The notes beneath the pieces were generated by a model. That model was given only the letters and a program-made list of their open reading frames with translations. It searched no databases and was not told where the DNA came from. The position numbers and the translations under genes were made by a program. A stretch of 52,626 bases of DNA, taken from the IMG/VR virus record IMGVR_UViG_3300006790_000021, positions 1 through 52,626 of that record. One strand, 5' to 3'. This stretch comes from a virus. Below, in pieces: positions 15,919 through 23,967 of this stretch. Numbering within the stretch: the first letter of the stretch is position 1; the number at the start of each line of letters is the position of its first letter.

Positions 15919-17231
15919 CACAGTGTATCAAAGAGATCAATACTATAGTTAGAGACATCATAATTGAAGCTCCTCATTATGGATTGATACTTAGTTCAGT
16001 TAATAGATACGTAGCTCCTGTGAGTGAGAATAGTGGAATTGAAGTATCTACAGCAGGTGTCTATAAAAAAGGCATCAATCAGTTCATGGTAATCAACCCC
16101 GTATTCTGGACACAATTTTTACAGAACAAGAAAGAGAAGAAATTTGTTCTTCTTCATGAACTACTTCATATCTGCTTCAATCACCCTATTATGGGTACTA
16201 AATACTCTAATAAGGAGTTATTCAATATAGCGGCTGATATTGAAATTAACCAGCATGTAATGAAGGTAAACAACACTACCATGCCCTCACTGGTTCCTGG
16301 TATGACTCTGGATGCTTTTAATCTGAATGAACAAAGACATCGTGAACAAGGTACTAACTATTATTATCAGCTCTTAAAAAAAGAGATGGAAAAAGAGAGT
16401 TCTGCCGGTAAGAAATGTAAGCAGATTTGTGATGCTATGAGAGGTCAGGGTATGGGTGGTGATGGTTCTAGTAATGATGATCAAGGAAACAGAAACGGGG
16501 AAGGAGATGGTATACCTGAATATGATAACCATCCAACATGGAGAGAGTTTAACGGTCTTAGTGAAAGTGAAAAGAGACTGGTTGAGGCTCAGACAGGAAA
16601 GCAGATAGCTAAGGCCGTCAGTATGAACTCAAAGGCTATAGGAAATCTTCCTGGTTACCTTAGAGAAATGATCGAGGAGATTCTTAATCCTAAACCTACC
16701 TATAACTGGAAAAAAATCTTTAGAAGACTTTATACAGGTTATGCAGACACTACTTATCTAAAGAAAAGCAGGAAACGGGAGAGTATCAGGTTCCCGGGAA
16801 TGCCTGCCATAAAAATCAAGCGTCATAGCAGGGTGCTTGTAGCTGTAGATACATCAGGATCCATATCTTCAGATGAACTTATTGAATTCTTTACAGAAAT
16901 TGAGGGTATGCGTAGATCTGGTGTTGAGATTATTGTAGCAGAGTGTGACACACATATTCCAAAAGAGGGAATCTACAAGTATAGAAACCTGAACACAATC
17001 AAGAATCGGAATATAACCGGCGGGGGCGGTACCTCTTTTGAGGAACCAATCAGGTATCTCAATGAGAAAGCCAACCGGTTCAATATGCTTATATACTTTA
17101 CTGACGGGTGGGCCAGCATTCCGAAAACAAAGTCAGTAAAACCTGTTGTATGGGTATTATCACGCAGGGGAAAAAACCTTGAAGACTTCACAAATTATCC
17201 AGGATTTACAATTAAGATTAAAGATGCTTAA
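15912..17231 (+). CDS. VWA-type metallopeptidase-like protein (DUF2201 type)
   Basis: A 439-residue, two-domain protein. The N-terminal domain carries the zinc peptidase motif HELLHICFNH (His82, Glu83, His86) and AADIEINQHV further on. A Gly/Asp/Asn-rich linker (about residues 175-205) leads to a C-terminal von Willebrand A domain with a complete MIDAS: DTSGS (Asp313, Ser315, Ser317), a Thr in GGGGTS, and Asp in TDGWA. Such proteins pair with MoxR-type AAA+ ATPases, here at 18139, to form a metal-dependent chaperone or remodelling module. This pair recurs in crAss-like phages, where its role is unknown. Confidence 0.88.
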   Translation: MVTQCIKEINTIVRDIIIEAPHYGLILSSVNRYVAPVSENSGIEVSTAGVYKKGINQFMVINPVFWTQFLQNKKEKKFVLLHELLHICFNHPIMGTKYSNKELFNIAADIEINQHVMKVNNTTMPSLVPGMTLDAFNLNEQRHREQGTNYYYQLLKKEMEKESSAGKKCKQICDAMRGQGMGGDGSSNDDQGNRNGEGDGIPEYDNHPTWREFNGLSESEKRLVEAQTGKQIAKAVSMNSKAIGNLPGYLREMIEEILNPKPTYNWKKIFRRLYTGYADTTYLKKSRKRESIRFPGMPAIKIKRHSRVLVAVDTSGSISSDELIEFFTEIEGMRRSGVEIIVAECDTHIPKEGIYKYRNLNTIKNRNITGGGGTSFEEPIRYLNEKANRFNMLIYFTDGWASIPKTKSVKPVVWVLSRRGKNLEDFTNYPGFTIKIKDA

Positions 17232-17691
17232 CTTATTAAAACCTAAAACCAAGAAACTTGAACTGGGAGACCTGTTTATCGTTTCAGACATTTCAGAGAT
17301 TATTAGCTTTTCCATTGTTCTGTATTCAGGAAAATATGATCTGCAGAATCTTGCTCAGGTGAATATTAGTAAAGAAAATGAAAAACAATATCTGAATATT
17401 GCTAAAACAATAGCCGAACATTTGGATCTGGAAATAGAGAAGATTCATACTATTGTTATTGAAGCTGTAGATAAAGAATCAGATCAGGAGATGATCAAGG
17501 CTCTTGAGAAAGGTAAGACTGGTAAACATAAGAATATTGATTTTCTATGTGTACTTGAAGAACCAGAGCAAATTGAAAATATTAATAGTCTCTTTATCTC
17601 TGATGACAAAACAAACAGAGATATGGCAGCATATATGCTTATTGCAGCTATAAATGATACTCTTGAGTATGTACTTAATAAAAAAGGGTGA
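17224..17691 (+). CDS. Hypothetical protein of the MoxR-VWA cluster
   Basis: A 155-residue protein starting at the ATG at 17224, which overlaps the VWA gene by 8 nt; an upstream ATG at 17146 would give a much longer overlap and is less likely. Alpha/beta composition with a Lys/Glu-rich middle (EKGKTGKHKNIDFLC). It lies between the VWA protein and the MoxR-like ATPase and so is a candidate third component of that module. Family not recognised. Confidence 0.6.
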   Translation: MLNLLKPKTKKLELGDLFIVSDISEIISFSIVLYSGKYDLQNLAQVNISKENEKQYLNIAKTIAEHLDLEIEKIHTIVIEAVDKESDQEMIKALEKGKTGKHKNIDFLCVLEEPEQIENINSLFISDDKTNRDMAAYMLIAAINDTLEYVLNKKG

Positions 17692-18136
17692 TGTTATCTC
17701 TCAAAATAACAGAACTTATGCGGTCTATCTTAGAGATATAAAATCTCAGACAAAGTTATCAGAAACCAATGCGTTCAGAATCATTGTTGATGCCTTAAGG
17801 GCCATAAACACGAATCCTGCATGGACCCATATTCATGGTCGCATAAATGACAATGTTATCTACTACAAGATAGCCAAGCCTACTTTTAAGGTTAAGCCCA
17901 GATACGGTTGGAGTCTTAGAAGTGTACATAAAATTATTGAAGCTCGCCACCTTGCACCGGTTGGGGGGCCTCATATACAGAAAGACCGCGAATTTGTGTA
18001 TTTGGGTAATATTGCTAACCGCGTAAACCTGGACACAATTGAACTTATGATCAATCACAATGAACCCATAGGGCAGGATATCCTATGGAAAGCAATTCTA
18101 GAATTAAACCAAATAGAAGACTTTAAAACAATTTAA
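17654..18136 (+). CDS. Hypothetical protein of the MoxR-VWA cluster
   Basis: A 160-residue basic protein. It starts at the ATG at 17654, or at 17669 five residues later; both overlap the previous gene. The middle is rich in aromatic and basic residues (PRYGWSLRSVHKIIEARH), followed by a helical C-terminus (QDILWKAILELNQIE). Its stop is 2 nt before the MoxR-like ATPase. Family not recognised; possibly a nucleic-acid-binding or partner protein of the ATPase. Confidence 0.6.
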   Translation: MILLSMYLIKKGDVISQNNRTYAVYLRDIKSQTKLSETNAFRIIVDALRAINTNPAWTHIHGRINDNVIYYKIAKPTFKVKPRYGWSLRSVHKIIEARHLAPVGGPHIQKDREFVYLGNIANRVNLDTIELMINHNEPIGQDILWKAILELNQIEDFKTI

Positions 18137-18138
18137 GT

Positions 18139-19350
18139 ATGGCAAGTTTTAATATTGATGAAGCAAAAGACTTGATGAGATATATCATTACCACAAACCG
18201 GGCTAATACAGAGCTTGGAATTCCTACACGTATCAGTGCTGAACTTATTGGTGACTCAGGGCTGGGTAAGACATCTGCAGTGATTCAGGTGGCTGAAGAG
18301 ATGGAGATGGATTTTGTAAAGCTCAACATGTCTCAGATTGAAGAGGTTGGTGATTTGTGTGGATATCCAATCAAAATGTTCTGTATTACCCATGAAGGTA
18401 AAGAAAAGTGGGTAGCTCAGGAAAGTCTGCTTCCTTATTATAAGAGGGGCTGGATGCCCACAGACAAGCGCCCACAGATGTCCTATGCCATTCCTGACTG
18501 GATTGCTGGCCGTGGAGAAAGCGGGATCTTGCTTCTGGATGACTATTCCAGGGCAGACGTGAGGCTTCTGCAAGCAACTATGGAGCTGATTGACAGGGGA
18601 CAGTATATCTCCTGGAAACTCCCCAAGGACTGGCATATTATCCTTACATCCAATCCGGATGATGGAGAATTCATTGTAAATACCATGGACAAGGCTCAGA
18701 GGGGCCGGTATCTGTCTGCCACAGTACACTATGACTCCAATGTCTGGGCACGTTGGGCAGAAGAAAACCATGTAGACTCTCGTTGTATTAACTTCATGCT
18801 GATGAATGATGATGTGGTAAGAAGTGAGGAAGACCCTTCAAAGGGATCTGATGCAAGAGCGTGGACCAGATTTTTCTATACCATTGGACATCTGAAAGAT
18901 TTCAAGTCCAAAGAATCTCTACAAAGGATTGAACAGTTAGGAAGTATGGCTGTAGGAAGTGACCTGGCACTGTCTTTTGCTACATTTATCAATGGGGATA
19001 TGGACAAGATTCCTGAAGCAAGGAAGATCATCTTCAGCTCTGATGTCAGGAAGACCCTTGCCGCACTGAAGCCTGTGGTATCTCCTGATGGGCAGTACAG
19101 GGCAGATATTGGTTCCGTCATAGGTACCAGGGTAGCAAACCACACTACCATGGTTCTGGAGAAAAAGAAGAAAATGAAAGAAGGTTTCACCCGTCAGGAG
19201 ATGATTGAAAATCTTGGACTAATCATCTCCAGTGAAGTGCTGGGAGTTGATGTGAGCTTTAGTCTTGCTCAGACGCTTATGGCAAGACATTCTTCTATAC
19301 TCAGCCCTATGATGGCAGATAAGAATGTCCGCAAATACTTGATGCAATGA
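18139..19350 (+). CDS. MoxR-like AAA+ ATPase
   Basis: A 403-residue ATPase. Walker A is IGDSGLGKTSA with Lys44, Walker B is GILLLDDYSRAD, sensor 1 is ILTSNPDDGE, and a GRYLSA stretch follows. This is the MoxR/dynein-related AAA+ layout. These ATPases act with VWA-metallopeptidase partners such as the protein at 15912 to remodel or insert metal into target complexes. The last residues extend beyond the ATPase core as a helical lid (about 300-403). The stop overlaps the next gene by ATGA. GC content looks higher here than in the flanking small genes. Confidence 0.9.
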   Translation: MASFNIDEAKDLMRYIITTNRANTELGIPTRISAELIGDSGLGKTSAVIQVAEEMEMDFVKLNMSQIEEVGDLCGYPIKMFCITHEGKEKWVAQESLLPYYKRGWMPTDKRPQMSYAIPDWIAGRGESGILLLDDYSRADVRLLQATMELIDRGQYISWKLPKDWHIILTSNPDDGEFIVNTMDKAQRGRYLSATVHYDSNVWARWAEENHVDSRCINFMLMNDDVVRSEEDPSKGSDARAWTRFFYTIGHLKDFKSKESLQRIEQLGSMAVGSDLALSFATFINGDMDKIPEARKIIFSSDVRKTLAALKPVVSPDGQYRADIGSVIGTRVANHTTMVLEKKKKMKEGFTRQEMIENLGLIISSEVLGVDVSFSLAQTLMARHSSILSPMMADKNVRKYLMQ

Positions 19351-20672
19351 TTGAGCTTAGTAGTATAGTGGATATTAATTCTAATGGTGTTATATCTCTC
19401 CAAAGTCTAGTACACACTGTACGGAAAGAGTATGCAGAGGAGATAAAAAGTTTTGTCAAAATGAATAAGACTTCATCATTACCACCAGGATCAAGACTCT
19501 TTTTTCCAAAACATGTAACTTTCTCAAGAGGAAGGTTTCGGCATTTTGGAGAAAAAAATAAGGTCTCTATAACCCGTAAAAAAGAATTGGCTACTCATGT
19601 AGTGATTGACTCTTTTTGGTTATATGAGATGTTTAATAGATTTGGCAATAGCGAGGTACTAGAACTGAATAATGTAAAGCGCATTATGGACTATCAGTGG
19701 AACTCTGATCTTAAACGGAAATATTCTATTATAGACCGCCATACTATAGTTTCATCTGGTACCGTAACAAATGATACGAATTTTGAAGACTTGCTGGATA
19801 TAGCAAAGAATTATTCAGACGTTAGAGTACTTACCTACAACCAGCTTAATAATTTGATTTCTGACCAAAAGATTGAAAGTTGGGATGAATATCTACGTAT
19901 TGTTGGTCTGACGTATAGTGATGATGAGGGCATGAAAACAATGGGACTTAATTTTTTGTCAGCACTTAATCAGCATAAATATGGTTTTTTAATTTATGTG
20001 GCATTGGCTCATCACTTCTCTCCTAATGTAAGAGGATATGCTCCTGTAAGAAGGGCTCTAAGTAAGGTCATGTATTCTAATATTGGAAAACGGTTTATGG
20101 CTCAATTTAGAAAAAAGCATATGAACAGTTGGAGTATTAATAGTTGGGATAGTTATCTTATTACCAATCCTTACTTCAGTAGTGTAGAAAATGCCTTAAT
20201 AAAGAACGGATTATGGGCAATAAGAGAACTTTACAAGGAGGATAAATTCTTTACAAAGGCACCGCAGATTCCGGTGTGGTTTAGTAGGGTTGTTCTTAAG
20301 CATAGTATTAATGACACACCTGTAGTTAATCACTTATTCAAAGTCCATACAAATTACGGCCTTCTCCCTACAAAAAAACTCAAGGTGTATACAGTGTTTC
20401 GGAAAATAACATTAACTCTATTGGGACCTTTTAAGAGTGAAAACATGGAGTTATTGTTTAATCAAAATACCTCAGATGCTGACAAGCATGAGATCAAATA
20501 TATGTTTGTGCGATATATTAAAAACGTGCATCGTACATTTGGCATTAAGCTGTTTACTATTGCTAAGAACATTGCAAAGGAGTGGCCAAAAGAGGGCTTC
20601 AGTGAGGAAGCATTTGCAAGAGTGGCTTTTTCGCTTATTGATAATGATAAGTATTTGGTAAAAAATAGATAA
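19347..20672 (+). CDS. Large hypothetical protein coupled to MoxR-like ATPase
   Basis: A 441-residue soluble protein, joined by ATGA to the MoxR-like gene. It is basic and mixed alpha/beta, with aromatic-rich helical segments (HKYGFLIYVALAHHFSPN near residue 215 and YLITNPYFSSVENAL near 270). No catalytic or metal motif and no VWA MIDAS is visible. Coupling suggests it is a substrate or partner of the ATPase. I do not recognise the family. Confidence 0.6.
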   Translation: MIELSSIVDINSNGVISLQSLVHTVRKEYAEEIKSFVKMNKTSSLPPGSRLFFPKHVTFSRGRFRHFGEKNKVSITRKKELATHVVIDSFWLYEMFNRFGNSEVLELNNVKRIMDYQWNSDLKRKYSIIDRHTIVSSGTVTNDTNFEDLLDIAKNYSDVRVLTYNQLNNLISDQKIESWDEYLRIVGLTYSDDEGMKTMGLNFLSALNQHKYGFLIYVALAHHFSPNVRGYAPVRRALSKVMYSNIGKRFMAQFRKKHMNSWSINSWDSYLITNPYFSSVENALIKNGLWAIRELYKEDKFFTKAPQIPVWFSRVVLKHSINDTPVVNHLFKVHTNYGLLPTKKLKVYTVFRKITLTLLGPFKSENMELLFNQNTSDADKHEIKYMFVRYIKNVHRTFGIKLFTIAKNIAKEWPKEGFSEEAFARVAFSLIDNDKYLVKNR

Positions 20673-20690
20673 ATCTGCATCTTTGGTTTC

Positions 20691-21080
20691 ATGAGTAAAA
20701 GGAACCGTACTGCTGGACATAATTGGGAGCGAATATGTATCAGGAAACTGAAACATATCTATCCTGATATTGTCACCAGCCGTAGTGAAAGTAGATCCAG
20801 AGATGATCAAAAGGTTGATCTTATCAATAAAAATGAGTTTAAAAATGGTCCACTTCCTGTGAATATACAGTGTAAGACTCAAGCAAGGACGGTGAATTAT
20901 ACTAAGCTTCTCAACCAAATGCCTGATGATGGGTATAATGTAATCTTACATCAGTTCACTAAAAAGAGTGAAAAAGGCAGATTCATTCCCAAAGGTGAAT
21001 ATGCTGTTATAGAAATGGATTTTTTTATGAAATTATTATTAAATTGGCAATTACACTTACAAGAATCTATAGAGAGATAA
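20691..21080 (+). CDS. Possible PD-(D/E)XK nuclease / resolvase-like
   Basis: A 129-residue protein whose start (RTAGHNWERICIRKL), a DDQKVDL stretch near residue 43 and VNIQCKTQ near residue 63 match the Glu ... Asp ... x-x-Lys order of small PD-(D/E)XK nucleases such as archaeal-type Holliday junction resolvases. The central acidic residue before the Lys is replaced by Gln (QCK), as in some family members. crAss-like cassettes usually include a nuclease of this fold. Family likely, activity unproven. Confidence 0.6.
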   Translation: MSKRNRTAGHNWERICIRKLKHIYPDIVTSRSESRSRDDQKVDLINKNEFKNGPLPVNIQCKTQARTVNYTKLLNQMPDDGYNVILHQFTKKSEKGRFIPKGEYAVIEMDFFMKLLLNWQLHLQESIER

Positions 21081-21676
21081 ACATACCTACTCTATTGGTT
21101 CTACCAGTCTTTGCATATCAGATTAACAAGATACCCATTGAGCGTAAAAAACTTCCACCCATACCGTTATATATGCTTATGTGGGAATATGGATTTGTAA
21201 ACTCATATCTTGAGCTTGATGAAACTATGATAGTTCCAAAACCTATAGCACTGATTGTAAAGTTCACAAAAGATGTTCTTGAAAACAAGAATCTCACAAT
21301 CAGCGAGTATCATAGCCTGAATGACAGGTTAGTTTCCAGTAGTGTTGTAGATAGTGTATGGAGCACTGTAGATCATGTATTTTATAGAATGCCTATGGCA
21401 ATTAATATTATAGAAGATGTGATTAAGATTATTGATAGTAAATATACTAGAGTAAGCTCTCTTTATAAAAAGATGGCAACCACACCAGTAAAAAAACTTC
21501 CGGATTGGCCAAATAATCCTGGTCATATGATTATGAAGTATAACATGCCTGCAGCAATATTAAAAAGACATAAAATTTTAAGGGAGGAGTTAGAGAAAGA
21601 ATTTGGCGTCAGGGTATCGGATGTCACTGATTTATTCAGAAAGTTCAGCTTTGAGTTTGATATTTACTACCGATAA
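21044..21676 (+). CDS. Hypothetical protein (TTG start)
   Basis: A 210-residue protein. The only candidate starts are the TTG at 21044, which overlaps the nuclease-like gene by 37 nt, or ATG codons far inside. The N-terminus is hydrophobic and proline-rich (NIPTLLVLPVFAYQINKIP), and the rest is helical with a Lys/Pro stretch (VKKLPDWPNNPG). It may be a small helical partner of the nuclease. Not recognised. Confidence 0.5.
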   Translation: MAITLTRIYREINIPTLLVLPVFAYQINKIPIERKKLPPIPLYMLMWEYGFVNSYLELDETMIVPKPIALIVKFTKDVLENKNLTISEYHSLNDRLVSSSVVDSVWSTVDHVFYRMPMAINIIEDVIKIIDSKYTRVSSLYKKMATTPVKKLPDWPNNPGHMIMKYNMPAAILKRHKILREELEKEFGVRVSDVTDLFRKFSFEFDIYYR

Positions 21677-21699
21677 CTTATCTTTATGGAAAAGAAGTT

Positions 21700-22017
21700 A
21701 TGGTATCAGTACCCAACGCAATCATCCGCCATAAGGGTCTCCTTGTGGACAATACTACCAAGCTAGAAATCTTTCTTCCAGAACTTACGGAACAGCAAGA
21801 TGCAGAACTGTTTCAACATGCCAAACTAAAAGATTCGGCAGTAATTATTATTGAGCCTGACATGTATGATGACATTATAAGTCTGATCAGACAGGCAGCC
21901 CAACTCAGACAAATTCCTCAGTCTCTTTCTGAAGAGGATGTTCTTGATTTAGCAGAACCAGAGCCTGTAGAAGGTGAATGGGCAAAAAATGAAGAAACTG
22001 AATTTAAAAGCAGATAA
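21700..22017 (+). CDS. Small hypothetical acidic protein
   Basis: A 105-residue acidic protein with a small alpha/beta N-terminal part and a Glu/Asp/Pro-rich tail (LDLAEPEPVEGEWAKNEE). No motif recognised. Confidence 0.5.
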   Translation: MVSVPNAIIRHKGLLVDNTTKLEIFLPELTEQQDAELFQHAKLKDSAVIIIEPDMYDDIISLIRQAAQLRQIPQSLSEEDVLDLAEPEPVEGEWAKNEETEFKSR

Positions 22018-22034
22018 TTTATTATATTCGGTCT

Positions 22035-22337
22035 ATGAGTGTTTTAGTAGGTGCCATAAAGAGCTTTCTTAAGCAATTTGAGCCGAGTTCCAAAGGTTTG
22101 ACCCAAGAGGGAAATATTACCTATGAGTCAGAAAGGTACACAATGTATAACAATAAGTACCGAATTCATATTATTGTAGAACAGAAACTTGAAGATCTTG
22201 ATGAAGCTTTACGTAGAGCCCTGGATGATGAAGACTTTCATCGTGCAGATAAGATCTCAAAACTTATTGAAAAACGTGGATATGACACTGGAAGAGAAAT
22301 GCCAGGAATTGGAAGAGATCCTGATGAAGGAATCTAA
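22035..22337 (+). CDS. Small hypothetical protein
   Basis: A 100-residue protein. The second half (KLEDLDEALRRALDDEDF) is a charged helix and the C-terminus is Gly/Arg-rich (RGYDTGREMPGIGRD). The next small frame starts inside its end (56 nt overlap). Not recognised. Confidence 0.5.
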   Translation: MSVLVGAIKSFLKQFEPSSKGLTQEGNITYESERYTMYNNKYRIHIIVEQKLEDLDEALRRALDDEDFHRADKISKLIEKRGYDTGREMPGIGRDPDEGI

Positions 22338-22431
22338 TTTTTCCAAAAGAAAAAAATTATTAGAAGAACTCCAGGCGCTATATATGCTCCTGGGTAAACC
22401 AGAAAAAAAATGGATGACAAAAGTAGAATGA
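22282..22431 (+). CDS. Very small helical protein (49 aa)
   Basis: A 49-residue frame beginning MTLEEKCQELEEILMKES, predicted as two charged helices, the kind of sequence found in small adaptor proteins. Its ATG lies inside the previous gene; a longer reading from 22189 is possible but looks out-of-frame and less protein-like. It overlaps the following frame by 22 nt. Supported by composition and the overlap pattern only. Confidence 0.4.
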   Translation: MTLEEKCQELEEILMKESNFSKRKKLLEELQALYMLLGKPEKKWMTKVE

Positions 22432-22652
22432 TTTTTGGCCTTCAGACTGTTGCAAAACAGTACGAATCAGAAATTGCCACAGATCTTCATTCAATCAAAG
22501 AATTACTAAGGGATCCTGGAATCAGTCCTCCTGCTGAAGGAGAATCCGTATCGTATGGGGTCCATGAGAAATTTCATCATCTTGCCATTCACAGGGTTGC
22601 CCTGATAGAAATTAATAAGATGATTACAGAACTTTCAGAAGAATCTTCATAA
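22410..22652 (+). CDS. Small hypothetical helical protein
   Basis: An 80-residue helical protein (QYESEIATDLHSIKELLRD), ending 16 nt before a hairpin terminator. It contains a His-rich patch (HEKFHHLAIHR) without a recognisable metal-binding spacing. Unknown. Confidence 0.5.
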   Translation: MDDKSRMIFGLQTVAKQYESEIATDLHSIKELLRDPGISPPAEGESVSYGVHEKFHHLAIHRVALIEINKMITELSEESS

Positions 22653-22668
22653 GGTGGTTTAATTCATT

Positions 22669-22696
22669 GGGGCTCCATCTTGGGGCTCCTCTTTTA
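22669..22696 (+). terminator. Terminator built from a direct repeat with G-U pairs
   Basis: The octamer GGGGCTCC occurs twice as a direct repeat (22669-22676 and 22682-22689) separated by ATCTT. In RNA the two copies pair fully in antiparallel form with two G-U wobbles, giving an 8-bp stem, followed by UCUUUUA. It lies 16 nt after a gene stop. A terminator is the natural reading, although the wobble pairs weaken the stem and the T run is interrupted. Confidence 0.6.
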
Positions 22697-22709
22697 TCCT
22701 TTCTTACCT

Positions 22710-22982
22710 ATGAAAAATCTAAAAAGTATAGAAACTCAGGATATACGCAATAAGAGTATCCTAAAGTATTATTTATTTACAATAGAGTGTAGCCGTTGTG
22801 AAATGCTAGATGACTGGGAAACTCCTAATTATAAGGAGTTTGTTGAACAACTTGCTGAATCTGGATGGCTTATTGACACCGAATCTAATCAGTTTATTTG
22901 TGGAGAATGTGCCGAATCGCTTGGTGACCTGGGACACCAAACCCGGGATAAAAACCCTGAATGTAAGCCGGGAGGAAATTAA
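22710..22982 (+). CDS. Small zinc-ribbon-like protein
   Basis: A 90-residue protein from the ATG at 22710; a TTG at 22680 lies in the terminator and is unlikely. It has two cysteine knuckles, ECSRCE and ICGECAES, about 37 residues apart, a spacing compatible with a zinc ribbon. This is the first gene after the 22669 terminator. The end of this gene overlaps the ClpS-like frame by about 60 nt. Role unknown; small zinc proteins of phages often bind nucleic acid or host polymerase. Confidence 0.55.
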   Translation: MKNLKSIETQDIRNKSILKYYLFTIECSRCEMLDDWETPNYKEFVEQLAESGWLIDTESNQFICGECAESLGDLGHQTRDKNPECKPGGN

Positions 22983-23244
22983 TATAGATGTTATTACAGA
23001 TAATAATGTTGAAACAGGAGGATCTGCTCAACTAATTGTCCATAATGATGAGATCAATACCTTTCAATGGGTTATCATGACTTTTATAGATCTTCTCAAC
23101 CATTCTTCTGCTCAGGCAGAACAGTGTGCTCTAATCATCCACACAAAAGGTAAGTGCCAGGTAAAAAGCGGTCTCTATGAAGATATGCTTATCTTAAAAG
23201 AGGGTTTGATAGACCGTAAACTTAGTGCTACCGTGGAATTATAA
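22921..23244 (+). CDS. ClpS-like N-degron adaptor
   Basis: The last about 70 residues match ClpS: VHNDEINTFQWV (codons 23038-23073) for the substrate pocket, AEQCALIIHTKGKCQVKSG with His at codon 23140, and an end RKLSATVEL. The Asn-Asp-Glu triad and His that line the N-degron pocket of ClpS are conserved, and the QAEQC and LSA-x-V wording resembles the Bacteroidota ClpS. ClpS feeds substrates to ClpAP/ClpCP. There is no ATG in frame: TTG at 22921, GTG at 22924, or ATA at 22984 (8 nt after a GGAGG at 22971) are possible. The phage copy could redirect the host protease. Family strong, start unresolved. Confidence 0.8.
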   Translation: MVTWDTKPGIKTLNVSREEINIDVITDNNVETGGSAQLIVHNDEINTFQWVIMTFIDLLNHSSAQAEQCALIIHTKGKCQVKSGLYEDMLILKEGLIDRKLSATVEL

Positions 23245-23252
23245 TCTTAGAC

Positions 23253-23510
23253 ATGCTAAATTTTTGGAATGAGAAAAGAACAATCTCATTAAATAAACCT
23301 ATTGGAGTTACTTATAGAAAATTTATAATCATGGAGGAAACAATAATTCATATAGCATATACCGTGACTCTTACAAACGGATCGGTAGAAATCAGAAGAA
23401 CTATAGCAGGTCCTGAAGGATTTACTACTTCAGAAGCAGCTGAGCATATTCTTCAAGATCTTCCTGGATGGCAGATAGTAAATGTAGATAAAAAATCAAT
23501 AATATGCTAG
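23253..23510 (+). CDS. Small hypothetical protein
   Basis: An 85-residue frame from 23253; an ATG at 23331 would give a 59-residue protein beginning MEETIIHIAYTVTLTNGSVE, which looks the more compact and may be the real start. A small alpha/beta domain. It overlaps the next frame by 7 nt. Not recognised. Confidence 0.45.
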   Translation: MLNFWNEKRTISLNKPIGVTYRKFIIMEETIIHIAYTVTLTNGSVEIRRTIAGPEGFTTSEAAEHILQDLPGWQIVNVDKKSIIC

Positions 23511-23758
23511 TCTTGATGGGATCAATTAGAACGGTCAAACCCCACCTTAAGTTACTTCTCAAAGCAATACTTTCTACTCAAGCAGTATATAGGGCACGGA
23601 CTGGACTAACACGTTGTCCTTACTGTGAAGCTGTTGAAATAGGAAGACCTTATGCTGATATAAAAGACTTATCTCACATGGCAGACTGTATATATGTTCA
23701 GGCAAGAGAAATAGATCACTTATTTCATCTGAACAAGTCAGAAGAACAAACAGTATAA
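23504..23758 (+). CDS. Small putative zinc-binding protein
   Basis: An 84-residue protein with CPYCE near residue 38 and HMADC near residue 58, a Cys-Cys-His-Cys set about 20 residues apart that could hold one zinc ion. The N-terminal part is basic (KPHLKLLLKAIL). It starts in a 7-nt overlap with the previous frame; an alternative ATG is at 23516. Unknown family. Confidence 0.5.
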   Translation: MLVLMGSIRTVKPHLKLLLKAILSTQAVYRARTGLTRCPYCEAVEIGRPYADIKDLSHMADCIYVQAREIDHLFHLNKSEEQTV

Positions 23759-23778
23759 CAATAAATAATATTAAAGTT

Positions 23779-23937
23779 ATGAAAAGAGTAGAAACACAAC
23801 TAGAAGTCTATAGAGTCGGATTTTTAGTGATGATTTTGGTTTTTCTTATTTCCATTCTAGAATACAGCAAGGTTGTAACAGAATTGAACAACTGTGAAAA
23901 ATCTCTTATTGAGTCTGTAGAGATTATTGAACACTAG
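23779..23937 (+). CDS. Very small single-pass membrane protein (52 aa)
   Basis: A 52-residue frame from ATG 23779 to TAG 23937. Residues 12-27 (RVGFLVMILVFLISIL) form one membrane helix after a charged N-terminus, followed by an acidic helix with one Cys. The size and layout recall small phage membrane proteins such as inhibitors of host functions or spanin/holin-like factors. No terminal charge pattern identifies it further. Confidence 0.5.
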   Translation: MKRVETQLEVYRVGFLVMILVFLISILEYSKVVTELNNCEKSLIESVEIIEH

Positions 23938-23967
23938 TGTATGCTATTTATAAAGCAGGGGTAGATT

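Noticed and set aside
22189-22281. N-terminal extension of the 49-residue protein to 22189
   Set aside because: The extra residues are the out-of-frame reading of the upstream gene and are not protein-like; the ATG at 22282 is preferred.
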